Part shown: piece by piece, positions 17,484-26,075 of the stretch
Layout: every line of letters begins with the position of its first letter
Numbering within the stretch: position 1 is the stretch's first letter
Source: Bacteroidales bacterium
Lineage (GTDB): Bacteria; Bacteroidota; Bacteroidia; Bacteroidales; Tenuifilaceae
Assembly: GCA_020636845.1 (NCBI GenBank)
Contig: JACJXD010000012.1
Coordinates: 5,539 to 69,538 of the forward strand
Length of the DNA stretch: 64,000 bases
Direction of reading: 5' to 3'
Translations under genes and position numbers: made by a program
Notes under the pieces: generated by a model
The model's input: the letters and a program-made list of their open reading frames with translations, nothing else
Told to the model about the DNA's origin: nothing
Database searches by the model: none

Positions 17484-18959
17484 ATGAAAAAAATACTATA
17501 TTATTTAAGTTTCGTACTGTCAATTTCATCTTGTGTAAATCTTGATGATAATCTTGAGGACAAAATTCCTTATGATAAATTTCCTGAAAATGAAAATCAA
17601 TCGGCATTAATGATAGGTTCGGTATATACGCCAATGAAAGATTTTCTTGATAACGGAGGTTGGTGGTTTTGTCAAGAACTTACCTCTGATGAGGTGGTTT
17701 GTCCTACGAGACATACCGATTGGGATGATGGCGGTAAATGGAGAGTATTATACCAACACACATGGGATAATAATACAGAAGCAATTAACAACATGTGGTC
17801 CCGCTTTTACTCTGGAGTTGGACAGGCAAACTACTGGATTGAATTTTTTGCTCCGACGGCCGAAACAGAAGCAGGAGCGACAACTATTGCTAAATTAAAG
17901 ATAATGAGGGCTTATTATTATTATCTTTTAATAGATAACTATGGAGATGTTCCATATGTAACTCAATATGCAGGAGCAGATCAGCAACCTCAGAAGACAG
18001 CCCGAGCAGTTATTTTTCAAAACATAGTTAACGAAATAAATGAAAGTATTCCTTATTTAACTAGTTCAACATCTAAAACAGCTGTAACAAAAGGGATGGC
18101 ATATTCTTTATTAGCAAAATTATACTTGAATGCAAAAGTGTATGCCGGTGTTACTCGTTGGGATTCTGCTGGTTTTGCTTGTGATAGTGTAATTGCATTA
18201 AATCAGTATTCGTTGGAAGCAGATCCTCTTGCCCCATTTGTTACAGACAATAGCGCTTCATCTGAAAATATTTTTACAATACCTTATGATGAAGATACTT
18301 ATACCGGATTTAACTTGCATATGCGTACATTACATTACAATAGCAATCTTACTTTTGATATGACTGTTGGGCCATGGAATGGTTTTGCTATAACCGAACA
18401 GCATTATAATACTTATGCTTCAAATGATAAGCGTAAGGACGGCTATTTTTTGGTAGGTCAACAGTACACTTCTTCTGGACAGCCTATAACTGATGCAGTT
18501 GCAGATGCTCCACTTGTTTTTGATCCTTATATTCCTGCTTTGGTTATGGATGCTTCATACACTCCCGAAGAAATTAGAATGTCGGGTGTAAGAGTAAAGA
18601 AATTTGAAATTAAATTAGGAGCTAAAGAAAACTTAAGCAACGATTTTCCAATTTTTAGGTATGCTGACATATTGTTAATGAAAGCTGAGGCAATGGTACG
18701 TCAAGGTTATAATGGAGATGAATGGATAAATCCTATTCGGGAGCGTGCTGGTTTAGATGACATTACGGATGCTACCTTGGACGATATTTTAGCAGAACGA
18801 GGACGCGAACTATTTTGGGAAGCGCACCGGAGACAAGATTTAATACGTTTTGATAAGTTTAATAAAGCGTGGTGGGAAAAAACCGCTGATGATGCTAGTC
18901 GTCGAACATTTCCTATTCCTCAATGGGTAATAGATACTAATCCAAATCTTGCAAAATAA
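17484..18959 (+). CDS. SusD/RagB-family glycan-binding lipoprotein
   Basis: 491 residues, starting 13 bases after susC. Lipoprotein signal MKKILYYLSFVLSISSCVN (Cys 17). The SusD fold features are visible: N-terminal SusD-like segment with NNMWSRFYSGVGQANYWIE, the TPR region LKIMRAYYYYLLIDNYGDVPYVT around 140-160, TKGMAYSLLAKLYLNAKVY near 200, and the C-terminal signature FPIFRYADILLMKAEAMVRQGY..INPIRERAGLDD and LAERGRELFWEAHRRQDLIRF. It caps the SusC barrel and binds the oligosaccharide at the cell surface. Translationally close to susC, hence the same operon. Confidence 0.95.
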   Translation: MKKILYYLSFVLSISSCVNLDDNLEDKIPYDKFPENENQSALMIGSVYTPMKDFLDNGGWWFCQELTSDEVVCPTRHTDWDDGGKWRVLYQHTWDNNTEAINNMWSRFYSGVGQANYWIEFFAPTAETEAGATTIAKLKIMRAYYYYLLIDNYGDVPYVTQYAGADQQPQKTARAVIFQNIVNEINESIPYLTSSTSKTAVTKGMAYSLLAKLYLNAKVYAGVTRWDSAGFACDSVIALNQYSLEADPLAPFVTDNSASSENIFTIPYDEDTYTGFNLHMRTLHYNSNLTFDMTVGPWNGFAITEQHYNTYASNDKRKDGYFLVGQQYTSSGQPITDAVADAPLVFDPYIPALVMDASYTPEEIRMSGVRVKKFEIKLGAKENLSNDFPIFRYADILLMKAEAMVRQGYNGDEWINPIRERAGLDDITDATLDDILAERGRELFWEAHRRQDLIRFDKFNKAWWEKTADDASRRTFPIPQWVIDTNPNLAK

Positions 18960-18994
18960 AACACTTACATTAATTTTAATTTAAACAAAATCCT

Positions 18995-20464
18995 ATGAGA
19001 ACTTCAAAATTTAATTTAGCATGGTTGCTTTTTATAGCAATTTTTACGTTTGCCTCATGTAATAAAGATGACGATGGTGGAAGCAATCCGATTCTTGTTG
19101 AAGATGGCATGTATGTAATTGGAGATGCAACTCCTTGGGCCGATTTTAGTTTAAATGCTCAAATGATAGGAGGCATTAATGAAGTAGATGGATCTGCTCG
19201 TACATCTATGTATGAAAAATACACTACTTTAGAAGCTGGCAAAGAGTTTAGAATTGTAGAGGTCGCCGGAAAGGAAACAATAGATTATGGTCCCGATCAA
19301 CTCATTGATTTTAATACTTATGGTAAATATGATCAGCCAAATATAACGTGCAAATGGGGAAGTTATAAAGTTGGGGGAACTTATACTGTATCAACAAGTG
19401 GTCTGTATCATATAGTAATAGATAAAGAATTGTCAAGGGTTGCCATTATTCCTGTGAATTATTGGGCTATTCTTGGAGGTGCTACTGCAAATGGTTGGTC
19501 AGATAGTAAGATGGAATTGAATGGTAGTTTCGATAAGAATACTATGAGTTTCAAGGCTACTGATCTTGTTTTGAGGGCAGGTGATTTTAAGTTTCGTTAT
19601 AGTGGTGGTTGGAAATTAGGTATTGATGATTCTTTATCAACCGCAACGGTAAAAGTTAATACTAATTTTGGTGGTGCAACAGACGCCTTGGTTCCTGGTG
19701 GTGATAACATTACATTTGATGGTGCTAACGAGGGGGCTTATACTGTTGAAATGACTTGGTCCTCGGAAACTAGTGGTTATGGCTATACAGCTACATTGAC
19801 AAAAACTGGAGATGTTGAACCACTTCCTGAATATCCGGAGGCCATGTATATTGTAGGTGATGCTACTGCTTATGGATGGGATGCTCCCGGTACTTATGAA
19901 AATGCCATTATGCATAAATGTGCAGGAGGAACTCCAACAGAAGGATTATATTGGAAAATATGTTATATTGAAAGTGGTAAAGGATTTAAGTTAGCAGCAG
20001 CTAATTGGTCTGACCCCAATTTAGGCTTTGGCGATGTAACTTCTTACGATTCTGAAGGTGTAACTGTATCAGATGCAAGTGGAAATATGTCTATAGCTGA
20101 AAGTGGAATGTATATGGTTGTGCTAGATTTGCGCAATAGTCAAACTTTGGTATCTGTTAAACCAGCAGAAGTTTATGGAATTGGCGATGCCTTTGGTGAT
20201 TGGACTACCGGAGTTGAAGCAAATAAATTTACGGTGGACAATACCGCTAAGACGTTAATATCTCCAGCTTTAGGTGCTGATGGAAACATTCGTATGTACG
20301 CAGCACACAGTTGGATTCCAGATTGGTGGAATGCTGAGTTCAGAGTTAATGGTACTGCTATTGAGTATAGAAATGATGGAGGAGATTTGGATGCGGTTGC
20401 TGGTACTCAAGGACAAGTGATTACTTTACATTTTGATGATAATACTGGTTCTATAGCTAAGTAA
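18995..20464 (+). CDS. SusE/SusF-like starch-binding outer-membrane lipoprotein
   Basis: 489 residues. Lipoprotein signal ending FASCNKDDDGGS (Cys 22) with the acidic DDD residues typical of surface export signals. Three repeats start with related motifs: MYVIGDATPWADF (near residue 35), MYIVGDATAYGWDAPG (near 285) and VYGIGDAFGDW (near 390), each the beginning of a SusE/F-type beta-sandwich carbohydrate-binding domain rich in Trp. It probably holds starch or maltooligosaccharides close to SusCD and the amylase. It follows susD by 35 bases and is separated from the amylase gene by a hairpin that may attenuate transcription. Confidence 0.85.
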   Translation: MRTSKFNLAWLLFIAIFTFASCNKDDDGGSNPILVEDGMYVIGDATPWADFSLNAQMIGGINEVDGSARTSMYEKYTTLEAGKEFRIVEVAGKETIDYGPDQLIDFNTYGKYDQPNITCKWGSYKVGGTYTVSTSGLYHIVIDKELSRVAIIPVNYWAILGGATANGWSDSKMELNGSFDKNTMSFKATDLVLRAGDFKFRYSGGWKLGIDDSLSTATVKVNTNFGGATDALVPGGDNITFDGANEGAYTVEMTWSSETSGYGYTATLTKTGDVEPLPEYPEAMYIVGDATAYGWDAPGTYENAIMHKCAGGTPTEGLYWKICYIESGKGFKLAAANWSDPNLGFGDVTSYDSEGVTVSDASGNMSIAESGMYMVVLDLRNSQTLVSVKPAEVYGIGDAFGDWTTGVEANKFTVDNTAKTLISPALGADGNIRMYAAHSWIPDWWNAEFRVNGTAIEYRNDGGDLDAVAGTQGQVITLHFDDNTGSIAK

Positions 20465-20475
20465 TTATGATGTAA

Positions 20476-20508
20476 AAAAGGAGGGCGCAAATTTGTGCCC
20501 TCCTTTCT
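20476..20508 (+). terminator. Intercistronic hairpin (terminator or attenuator)
   Basis: AAAGGAGGGC and its complement flank an A/T-rich centre, giving a stem of at least 10 bp. There is no long T-run after it, and the amylase gene starts 13 bases later, so partial termination or mRNA processing is more likely than a full stop. Confidence 0.6.
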
Positions 20509-20520
20509 AATATAATTAAA

Positions 20521-23319
20521 ATGAAAATTTATTTTACGATAATTTCTTATTTTCTTTTTCTTGCAAATGCATTTTGTCAAGTAATAGAGGTATCACCATC
20601 TTTACCAACAGACGTCGATGCCATAACTCTTATTTTTGATGCAAGTAAAGCCTCTAGAACGGATTTAGTAGATTATTCTGGAGATGTGTATGCTCATACC
20701 GGAGTAAAAATAGAAGGTTCTTCAGAATGGCAGTATGTAATAGGTAGTTGGGGAAGTAATACTACACAGCCAATGCTTACTAGAACAGGGGACAATACTT
20801 ACATTTTGTCAATATCGCCGAATATTAGAGAGTTTTATGGCGTTCCCGCTAATGAAAAAATAACCCAGATGTGCTTTGTATTTCGTAGTAGTGATGGTAC
20901 AAAGCAGACCGAGGATATTTTTTATGATGTTTATGAGCAAGGTCTTTCGGTTAGTTTTACTACTCCGGAACAAAATAAACCAATTTGTAATTTAAATGAT
21001 GTTTTTGATGTTAAGGTAGATGCCAATAACTCTACAAATTTAAAACTTTTAGTTGATAACGTTGAAGTTCAAAGTACAACAGAAACTTCAATTACATATA
21101 GTTATACTGCAATAGATTATGGAAAACATTGGTTCAAGGCAATTGCTACGGATGGAACAACAACTGCCTTCGATTCTGTTTATATTCTTGTTAGAACACC
21201 TGTGAACGTTGCCGATTTGCCAGTAGGTATGAAGGCTGGCGTTAATATTATTGATCAGAATACAGTAACCATTGTCCTTTACGATCCTCCTGCTAAAAAG
21301 AATTACGCATATCTTATAGGAAATTTTTCCGATTGGCTTCCCGATGAGCAGTATTATATGAAGCGAACTCCCGATGGGAAATATTATTGGATTACGCTTT
21401 CTAATTTGTTACCAAATCAGGAGTATGCTTTTCAGTTTTTAGTTGACGGATATTTACGAGTTGCGGATCCTTTTACACATAAAACACTTGATCCCAACGA
21501 TAAAGATATACCATTAACCACCTATCCTGAGTTAATGAATTATCCAACGGGTAAAACGCATGGAATAGCCTCAGTATTTAAAACTACGTTAAGTAATTAT
21601 TCTTGGAAAGTTATTAATTATACTATACCTCCAAAAGAAAACTTAGTTATATATGAACTCCTTGTTAGAGACTTTGTTGCAGATTCTTACATTAAATCAG
21701 CGGAAGACTCTTTAAGTTATCTTAAAAAGTTAGGAGTAAATGCTGTTGAATTAATGCCTATTAACGAATTTGAAGGTAACGATAGTTGGGGGTATAACCC
21801 TTCGTTTTACTTTGCCACGGATAAAGCTTATGGAACGGCAAATGATTATAAAGAATTCATAGATTCTGCACATGGAATGGGGATGGCAGTTATAATGGAT
21901 ATCGTGTTAAATCATTCATTTGGACAATCTCCTTTAGTTCAATTATATTCCAATTCTGATGGAGAATCTTTAGGCGAACCTACTGCTGATAACCCATGGT
22001 ACAATGTAACTTGTCCTCATGAACCGTATTGTTGGGGGTACGATTTTAACCATGAAAGTGCAGAAACTCAGAAATTTGTAGATTCTGTATTAACGTACTG
22101 GCTTACGGAATATAAAGTGGATGGTTTCCGTTTTGATTTTACAAAGGGTTTTACTAATGTGCAAACAGGAGATGGGGGCTCTGATTATGATGCCTCGCGT
22201 GTTGCTATACTAGAACGTATTGCCGATAAAGTTTGGTCAATTAATCAGAATGCGTATGTTATTCTTGAACATTTTTGTGCAAACACAGAAGAAAAGGCGT
22301 TAGCTACATACAAAAGTTCAGAAGGAAAAGGAATGCTGGTTTGGGGAAATTTGAATTATAGTTATAACGAGGCAACGATGGGATGGTTAAATGACTCAAA
22401 TTTTTCTGATATTGCATACAAACAACGTGGGTGGAGTGTACCTAACTTGGTTGGTTATATGGAAAGTCATGATGAAGAGAGGCTAATGTATAAAAACCTT
22501 ACATATGGAAATTCTTCAAACGCAGATCATGATGTTAAAAATCTTTTAATTGCTCTAAAACGGATGGAATTGGCAGCAAATTTCTTTATACCGTTTCCTG
22601 GTCCTAAAATGATATGGCAATTTGGCGAATTAGGATACGATTATTCTATTGAATATAATGGGAGAACTGGGCGCAAACCTGTTCGGTGGGATTACTATGG
22701 GCCAGATGAAAGACTTAGCCTTTTTAATACTTTTGCTCATTTAAATAGATTAAAACAAAAATATGAAGTTTTTTCAACTTCTTCATATGATTATAATTTA
22801 GATGGTGCTAAGAAATGGATAAAATTGGATGGGGAAGATATGGATGTTGTTATTATGGGAAATTTTGATGTGAATGCTACTTCCTTTACAATTGATTTTC
22901 CATCTATAGGTAAATGGTATGAATATTGGACAGGCGATTCCATTAATATTAGTGATGTTTCGGTTTTATTTTCTATGCAACCTTCGGAGTATAGATTATA
23001 TACTAATAAGCGAATTAATAGAAATGCAATATATGTTAGCGTTGAAAAAAATATGAATTCACTAAACGATGTCTCTGTTTGGCCAAACCCATCTTCGGGG
23101 ACTTTTAACATTTCATATAGTGTACAAGGAAATGCTAAAGGTATATTAGAAGTGTATAATATGCTAGGTCAAAAAGTTTTTAGTAGGATTGTTAGTACAA
23201 ACTCTGGAACTACTACTGTTTCTGTTACTTTGCCAAGTAATTTATCCTCGGGCTTTTACACGTATCGGGTATTATTTGAAGGAAGGCAAAGTTCCGGTAA
23301 AATTGGACTATTCAGATAA
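20521..23319 (+). CDS. GH13 alpha-amylase family enzyme with T9SS sorting domain
   Basis: 932 residues. Signal peptide (to ANAFCQ, about 20), an N-terminal beta-rich module with VDAITLIFDA (about 25-130), an Ig-like linker, a CBM48-like module with YLIGNFSDWLPDE (about 260-340), the GH13 barrel (about 375-770) and a C-terminal type A T9SS sorting domain (about 850-932: WPNPSSGTFNISYS.., GQKVF). Catalytic residues: nucleophile Asp 539 in VDGFRFDF, acid/base Glu 583 in VILEHF, and Asp 651 in ESHDEER; region I is DIVLNHSF. It should hydrolyse alpha-1,4-glucans after export by T9SS to the surface or medium. This differs from the classical lipoprotein SusG. It is last in the operon and has its own terminator. 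Confidence 0.93.
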   Translation: MKIYFTIISYFLFLANAFCQVIEVSPSLPTDVDAITLIFDASKASRTDLVDYSGDVYAHTGVKIEGSSEWQYVIGSWGSNTTQPMLTRTGDNTYILSISPNIREFYGVPANEKITQMCFVFRSSDGTKQTEDIFYDVYEQGLSVSFTTPEQNKPICNLNDVFDVKVDANNSTNLKLLVDNVEVQSTTETSITYSYTAIDYGKHWFKAIATDGTTTAFDSVYILVRTPVNVADLPVGMKAGVNIIDQNTVTIVLYDPPAKKNYAYLIGNFSDWLPDEQYYMKRTPDGKYYWITLSNLLPNQEYAFQFLVDGYLRVADPFTHKTLDPNDKDIPLTTYPELMNYPTGKTHGIASVFKTTLSNYSWKVINYTIPPKENLVIYELLVRDFVADSYIKSAEDSLSYLKKLGVNAVELMPINEFEGNDSWGYNPSFYFATDKAYGTANDYKEFIDSAHGMGMAVIMDIVLNHSFGQSPLVQLYSNSDGESLGEPTADNPWYNVTCPHEPYCWGYDFNHESAETQKFVDSVLTYWLTEYKVDGFRFDFTKGFTNVQTGDGGSDYDASRVAILERIADKVWSINQNAYVILEHFCANTEEKALATYKSSEGKGMLVWGNLNYSYNEATMGWLNDSNFSDIAYKQRGWSVPNLVGYMESHDEERLMYKNLTYGNSSNADHDVKNLLIALKRMELAANFFIPFPGPKMIWQFGELGYDYSIEYNGRTGRKPVRWDYYGPDERLSLFNTFAHLNRLKQKYEVFSTSSYDYNLDGAKKWIKLDGEDMDVVIMGNFDVNATSFTIDFPSIGKWYEYWTGDSINISDVSVLFSMQPSEYRLYTNKRINRNAIYVSVEKNMNSLNDVSVWPNPSSGTFNISYSVQGNAKGILEVYNMLGQKVFSRIVSTNSGTTTVSVTLPSNLSSGFYTYRVLFEGRQSSGKIGLFR

Positions 23320-23332
23320 TTATTGAAGATTA

Positions 23333-23370
23333 AAAAAATGCCTACTTGTTGTTTCAAGTAGGCATTTTTT
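23333..23370 (+). terminator. Rho-independent terminator of the starch-utilisation operon
   Basis: A 16-bp stem (arms ATGCCTACTTG / CAAGTAGGCAT extended by A/T pairs) with loop TTGTTT and a six-T tail, 13 bases after the amylase stop codon. Confidence 0.92.
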
Positions 23371-23417
23371 AGATTATCTATTTTAAAATAACCAGAAATT
23401 AAGTTAAAAATACTTTA

Positions 23418-23449
23418 AGATAAAAGATGATATCTATCATCTTTTATCT
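23418..23449. repeat. Perfect 15-bp inverted repeat with a 2-base loop
   Basis: AGATAAAAGATGATA is followed after TC by its exact complement. It lies 48 bases past the operon terminator and 65 before the next start codon. It could be a dimeric regulator site or an RNA hairpin; no T-run follows. Confidence 0.7.
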
Positions 23450-23492
23450 ATTGATCTTAATATATAACTTTCAATACAAAAATTTAACAAAG

Positions 23493-23513
23493 CTTAAACT
23501 TATATAGTTTAAG
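23493..23513 (+). promoter_or_regulatory. Start-proximal 8-bp inverted repeat
   Basis: CTTAAACT and AGTTTAAG, separated by TATAT, end on the base before the ATG of the SPOR-repeat gene. In RNA this would fold right at the ribosome-binding region, so it might limit translation. Confidence 0.4.
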
Positions 23514-25274
23514 ATGAAAAACTTACTGCTTTTAGGCCTTTGTCTTTTTAGTTTTAGTTCTGCTTTTACACAAGTGGAAAAACTTTATTTAAGAGAATTA
23601 AATAACTGTATCCCAAAAGAATATACTGTAAATTTAAATTCAGTAGATCGTTCATATGCGAAAGTGGACAGTTTATATGAAGAATCTTTTAATGGTTACT
23701 TGACAGATAGTGATAGACTTCTAAAGTTAGAAGAGGCTTTTGTTGAGCAGGTTAAATGTAAGGAAGCATTATATAATATCTGGTTAAGGTCTGATAGTCT
23801 TTCTAAAGTTAAATCTCAAAAGTATTTTAATGAAGTTGCCAAGGCTTTTAAAAGTTTGGCGGATTCTATCGATATTTTGAATCCAAAATTTATTTCGTCA
23901 GATGTAGCATTATTTTATGTCGAAAGAATGCATAAGATAATTATTCTTGAAAGATTTGGTATTCAAGTATGCTTCGGCTGTATCTCAGACGATGTTCATG
24001 ATTTAGCCCAACCAACAGGCTTTAATACGGATATTGTAGTAAACATTGATATGATAAAGCGTTTTAGAACTGCTTGGAACGAAACACAATACCCTTTAAC
24101 TTATGATAATTGGACTTACACTCCAACAGAACGAAGATCTTTTTCGAGAGGTTACTATGCAACAAAGTGGGACAATGCTAATTTTATACAAAAGAAACCT
24201 GTTTCTGAAACTTTAGCAGAGAGCGAACAATCCGAAACTATTAGCAGTAAGAAAACAGAAGTTAGAAACACTGAAACGATTGTGCAGAAACCTGTTGAAA
24301 ATGTAACTGATAGAGAAAGTATTGGTAATCCTAAATCTGTTGGAAAGAGAAATAATCATAAAAAGGCAACAAGGAGTAGTGATATTCATCCTGCTAGTAA
24401 TTCAGGATTAATAATAGAAAATGATGCGCAAGGTAGATCTCTTATAAAAGTGTTTATAGGAAAAGAAAGGCTTAAGAATTATAGAGTTCAGTACTATACA
24501 ATTCAAGTTGCAGCAAGTAGAAATAAATTAGATTTAAATAATTTAGGAAAGCGGATTTACAAAGGCAACTCTACAGTAGAGGAGAGATATGAAGATGGCT
24601 GGTATAAATATACGGTAGGCCAATTCACATCAATAGATTCTGCAAACAAGTATTTGAATAGTTCGGCAGTATTGCAAGGATTTGTGTCTGGTTATGACAC
24701 AAAGAGCCAGCGAGTTGCTATATTCAGTATGAAACAACCACAAAACTTGAGCATTTCTGCTTATTCGCTAATTTTTAGGCTGCAGATTGCTGCATCGAGA
24801 AAAATGTTGGAACAGACGGTTCTTTCGAATATATACAATGGAAACAATCCTATAAATATTACACAGGAAGATGGTTGGTATAAATATTCAATAGGCGATT
24901 ATATTTATGTTGATGAAGCGATAAGCGAAAGAGAAACTTGTAAGGTAAAGGGTGCTTTTATTGCACCTTATCGTGATGGGGTAAAAGTTAGCTGGCCATC
25001 GAAGGAAGGCCTTTTGCAGCAACAGAGCAGTCAAAATAGTTTGCCTATATATGTTATTCAGGTTGCTGCGTCAAGAAATTCATTATCAACGAGTGTTATA
25101 AAATCAATTTTAAATGTTGATTATCCGCTGACGATGAAATTTGAGGATGGCTGGTACAAGTATTTTATTTCTGCTTTTAGCAGTTATTCTGCTGCGTTAG
25201 ATCACGCTAAACAACTAAACATACCTGGAGCGTTTATCGCTACATATAAAAATGGGAAACGAGTTAACCCCTAG
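23514..25274 (+). CDS. SPOR-like triple-repeat secreted protein
   Basis: 586 residues. Signal peptide MKNLLLLGLCLFSFSSAFTQ. Residues 20-220 form a domain I do not recognise, with a conserved-looking LYLRELNNCIPKEY opening and a YDNWTYTPTERRSFSRGYY end. Residues 225-320 are a Lys/Thr/Glu-rich linker. Three related repeats of about 90 residues follow (starting near 323, 419 and 512), each with an IQVAASRN or LQIAASRK strand and an EDGWYKY core; they look like SPOR domains, which bind glycan-trimmed peptidoglycan. It is followed after 27 bases by the wza-like gene, so it is probably co-transcribed with the polysaccharide export pair. Function unknown. Confidence 0.7.
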   Translation: MKNLLLLGLCLFSFSSAFTQVEKLYLRELNNCIPKEYTVNLNSVDRSYAKVDSLYEESFNGYLTDSDRLLKLEEAFVEQVKCKEALYNIWLRSDSLSKVKSQKYFNEVAKAFKSLADSIDILNPKFISSDVALFYVERMHKIIILERFGIQVCFGCISDDVHDLAQPTGFNTDIVVNIDMIKRFRTAWNETQYPLTYDNWTYTPTERRSFSRGYYATKWDNANFIQKKPVSETLAESEQSETISSKKTEVRNTETIVQKPVENVTDRESIGNPKSVGKRNNHKKATRSSDIHPASNSGLIIENDAQGRSLIKVFIGKERLKNYRVQYYTIQVAASRNKLDLNNLGKRIYKGNSTVEERYEDGWYKYTVGQFTSIDSANKYLNSSAVLQGFVSGYDTKSQRVAIFSMKQPQNLSISAYSLIFRLQIAASRKMLEQTVLSNIYNGNNPINITQEDGWYKYSIGDYIYVDEAISERETCKVKGAFIAPYRDGVKVSWPSKEGLLQQQSSQNSLPIYVIQVAASRNSLSTSVIKSILNVDYPLTMKFEDGWYKYFISAFSSYSAALDHAKQLNIPGAFIATYKNGKRVNP

Positions 25275-25301
25275 TCGTTAAACAAAACAAACAACAATAC
25301 A

Positions 25302-26069
25302 ATGAAAAACTTAAGTTCTCTCTTCTCTAAATTGGCAATATTTGTTCTTTTGTCGATGTTAATATCAGGATGTGCTTCAAGAAAAAAGGTATTAATGCTA
25401 CAAGACATTAGCGAACAGAGTACCTCTATTAATAATCCGGGTAAAGCATCGTACCACTTACAAAAAGGTGATAATTTGTATATAAAAGTATATAGTGTCG
25501 ATGAAAAAACATCGAAGTTTTTTCAAAGCGATTTCCCCAACTTAATGAATCCAACATACCTCTTTTTGAACAGTTACACAATTGATGAAAAAGGTTACAT
25601 TAATGTTTCGTTTATTGACAAATTGAAGGTTGAGGGGCTGACCGTGGAAGAAGCTAAAAATAATATTCAGAAGGCTTTAAACGAGTATTTTAAAGAGTGT
25701 ACGGTTACTGTAAAGTTGGTTAATTTTCAGGTATCTGTTTTAGGCGAGGTAAATAAACCGGGAACCTTTACTATTGATAAAGAACAAATTAATTTATTTC
25801 AGGCATTGGGTTTAGCCGGAGGTCCAAAAGATTTTAGTAATTTGAAAAAAGTAATATTGGTTCGTCAAACCGATGCTGGTTCTAAGGCTCAAGTGTTAGA
25901 CATTACAAATTTAGCCGTTCTAGAATCGGAATACTTCTATTTAATGCCCAACGACATAATATACGTTGAACCGGTTAAAGCCAAAATGGCTATTTATGGC
26001 TCAAACACACCTTACATTGTTTTCTCTTCAATCACATCGGCACTGCTGCTTTTAAGTATCTTACTATAG
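25302..26069 (+). CDS. Polysaccharide export outer-membrane lipoprotein (Wza/OPX-like)
   Basis: 255 residues. Lipoprotein signal with Cys in LISGCASRKK (residue 24). The Poly_export domain follows (YHLQKGDNLYIKVYSVDEK near 45-65, IDEKGYINVSFIDKLKVEGLTVEEAKNNI), then a SLBB domain (FQVSVLGEVNKPGTFTID..INLFQALGLAGGPKDFSNLKKVILVR, about 145-195). The C-terminal hydrophobic stretch ITSALLLLSILL could cross the outer membrane. It pairs with the tyrosine kinase starting seven bases later to form an envelope-spanning exporter of capsule or exopolysaccharide. Confidence 0.93.
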   Translation: MKNLSSLFSKLAIFVLLSMLISGCASRKKVLMLQDISEQSTSINNPGKASYHLQKGDNLYIKVYSVDEKTSKFFQSDFPNLMNPTYLFLNSYTIDEKGYINVSFIDKLKVEGLTVEEAKNNIQKALNEYFKECTVTVKLVNFQVSVLGEVNKPGTFTIDKEQINLFQALGLAGGPKDFSNLKKVILVRQTDAGSKAQVLDITNLAVLESEYFYLMPNDIIYVEPVKAKMAIYGSNTPYIVFSSITSALLLLSILL

Positions 26070-26075
26070 CAAGCT

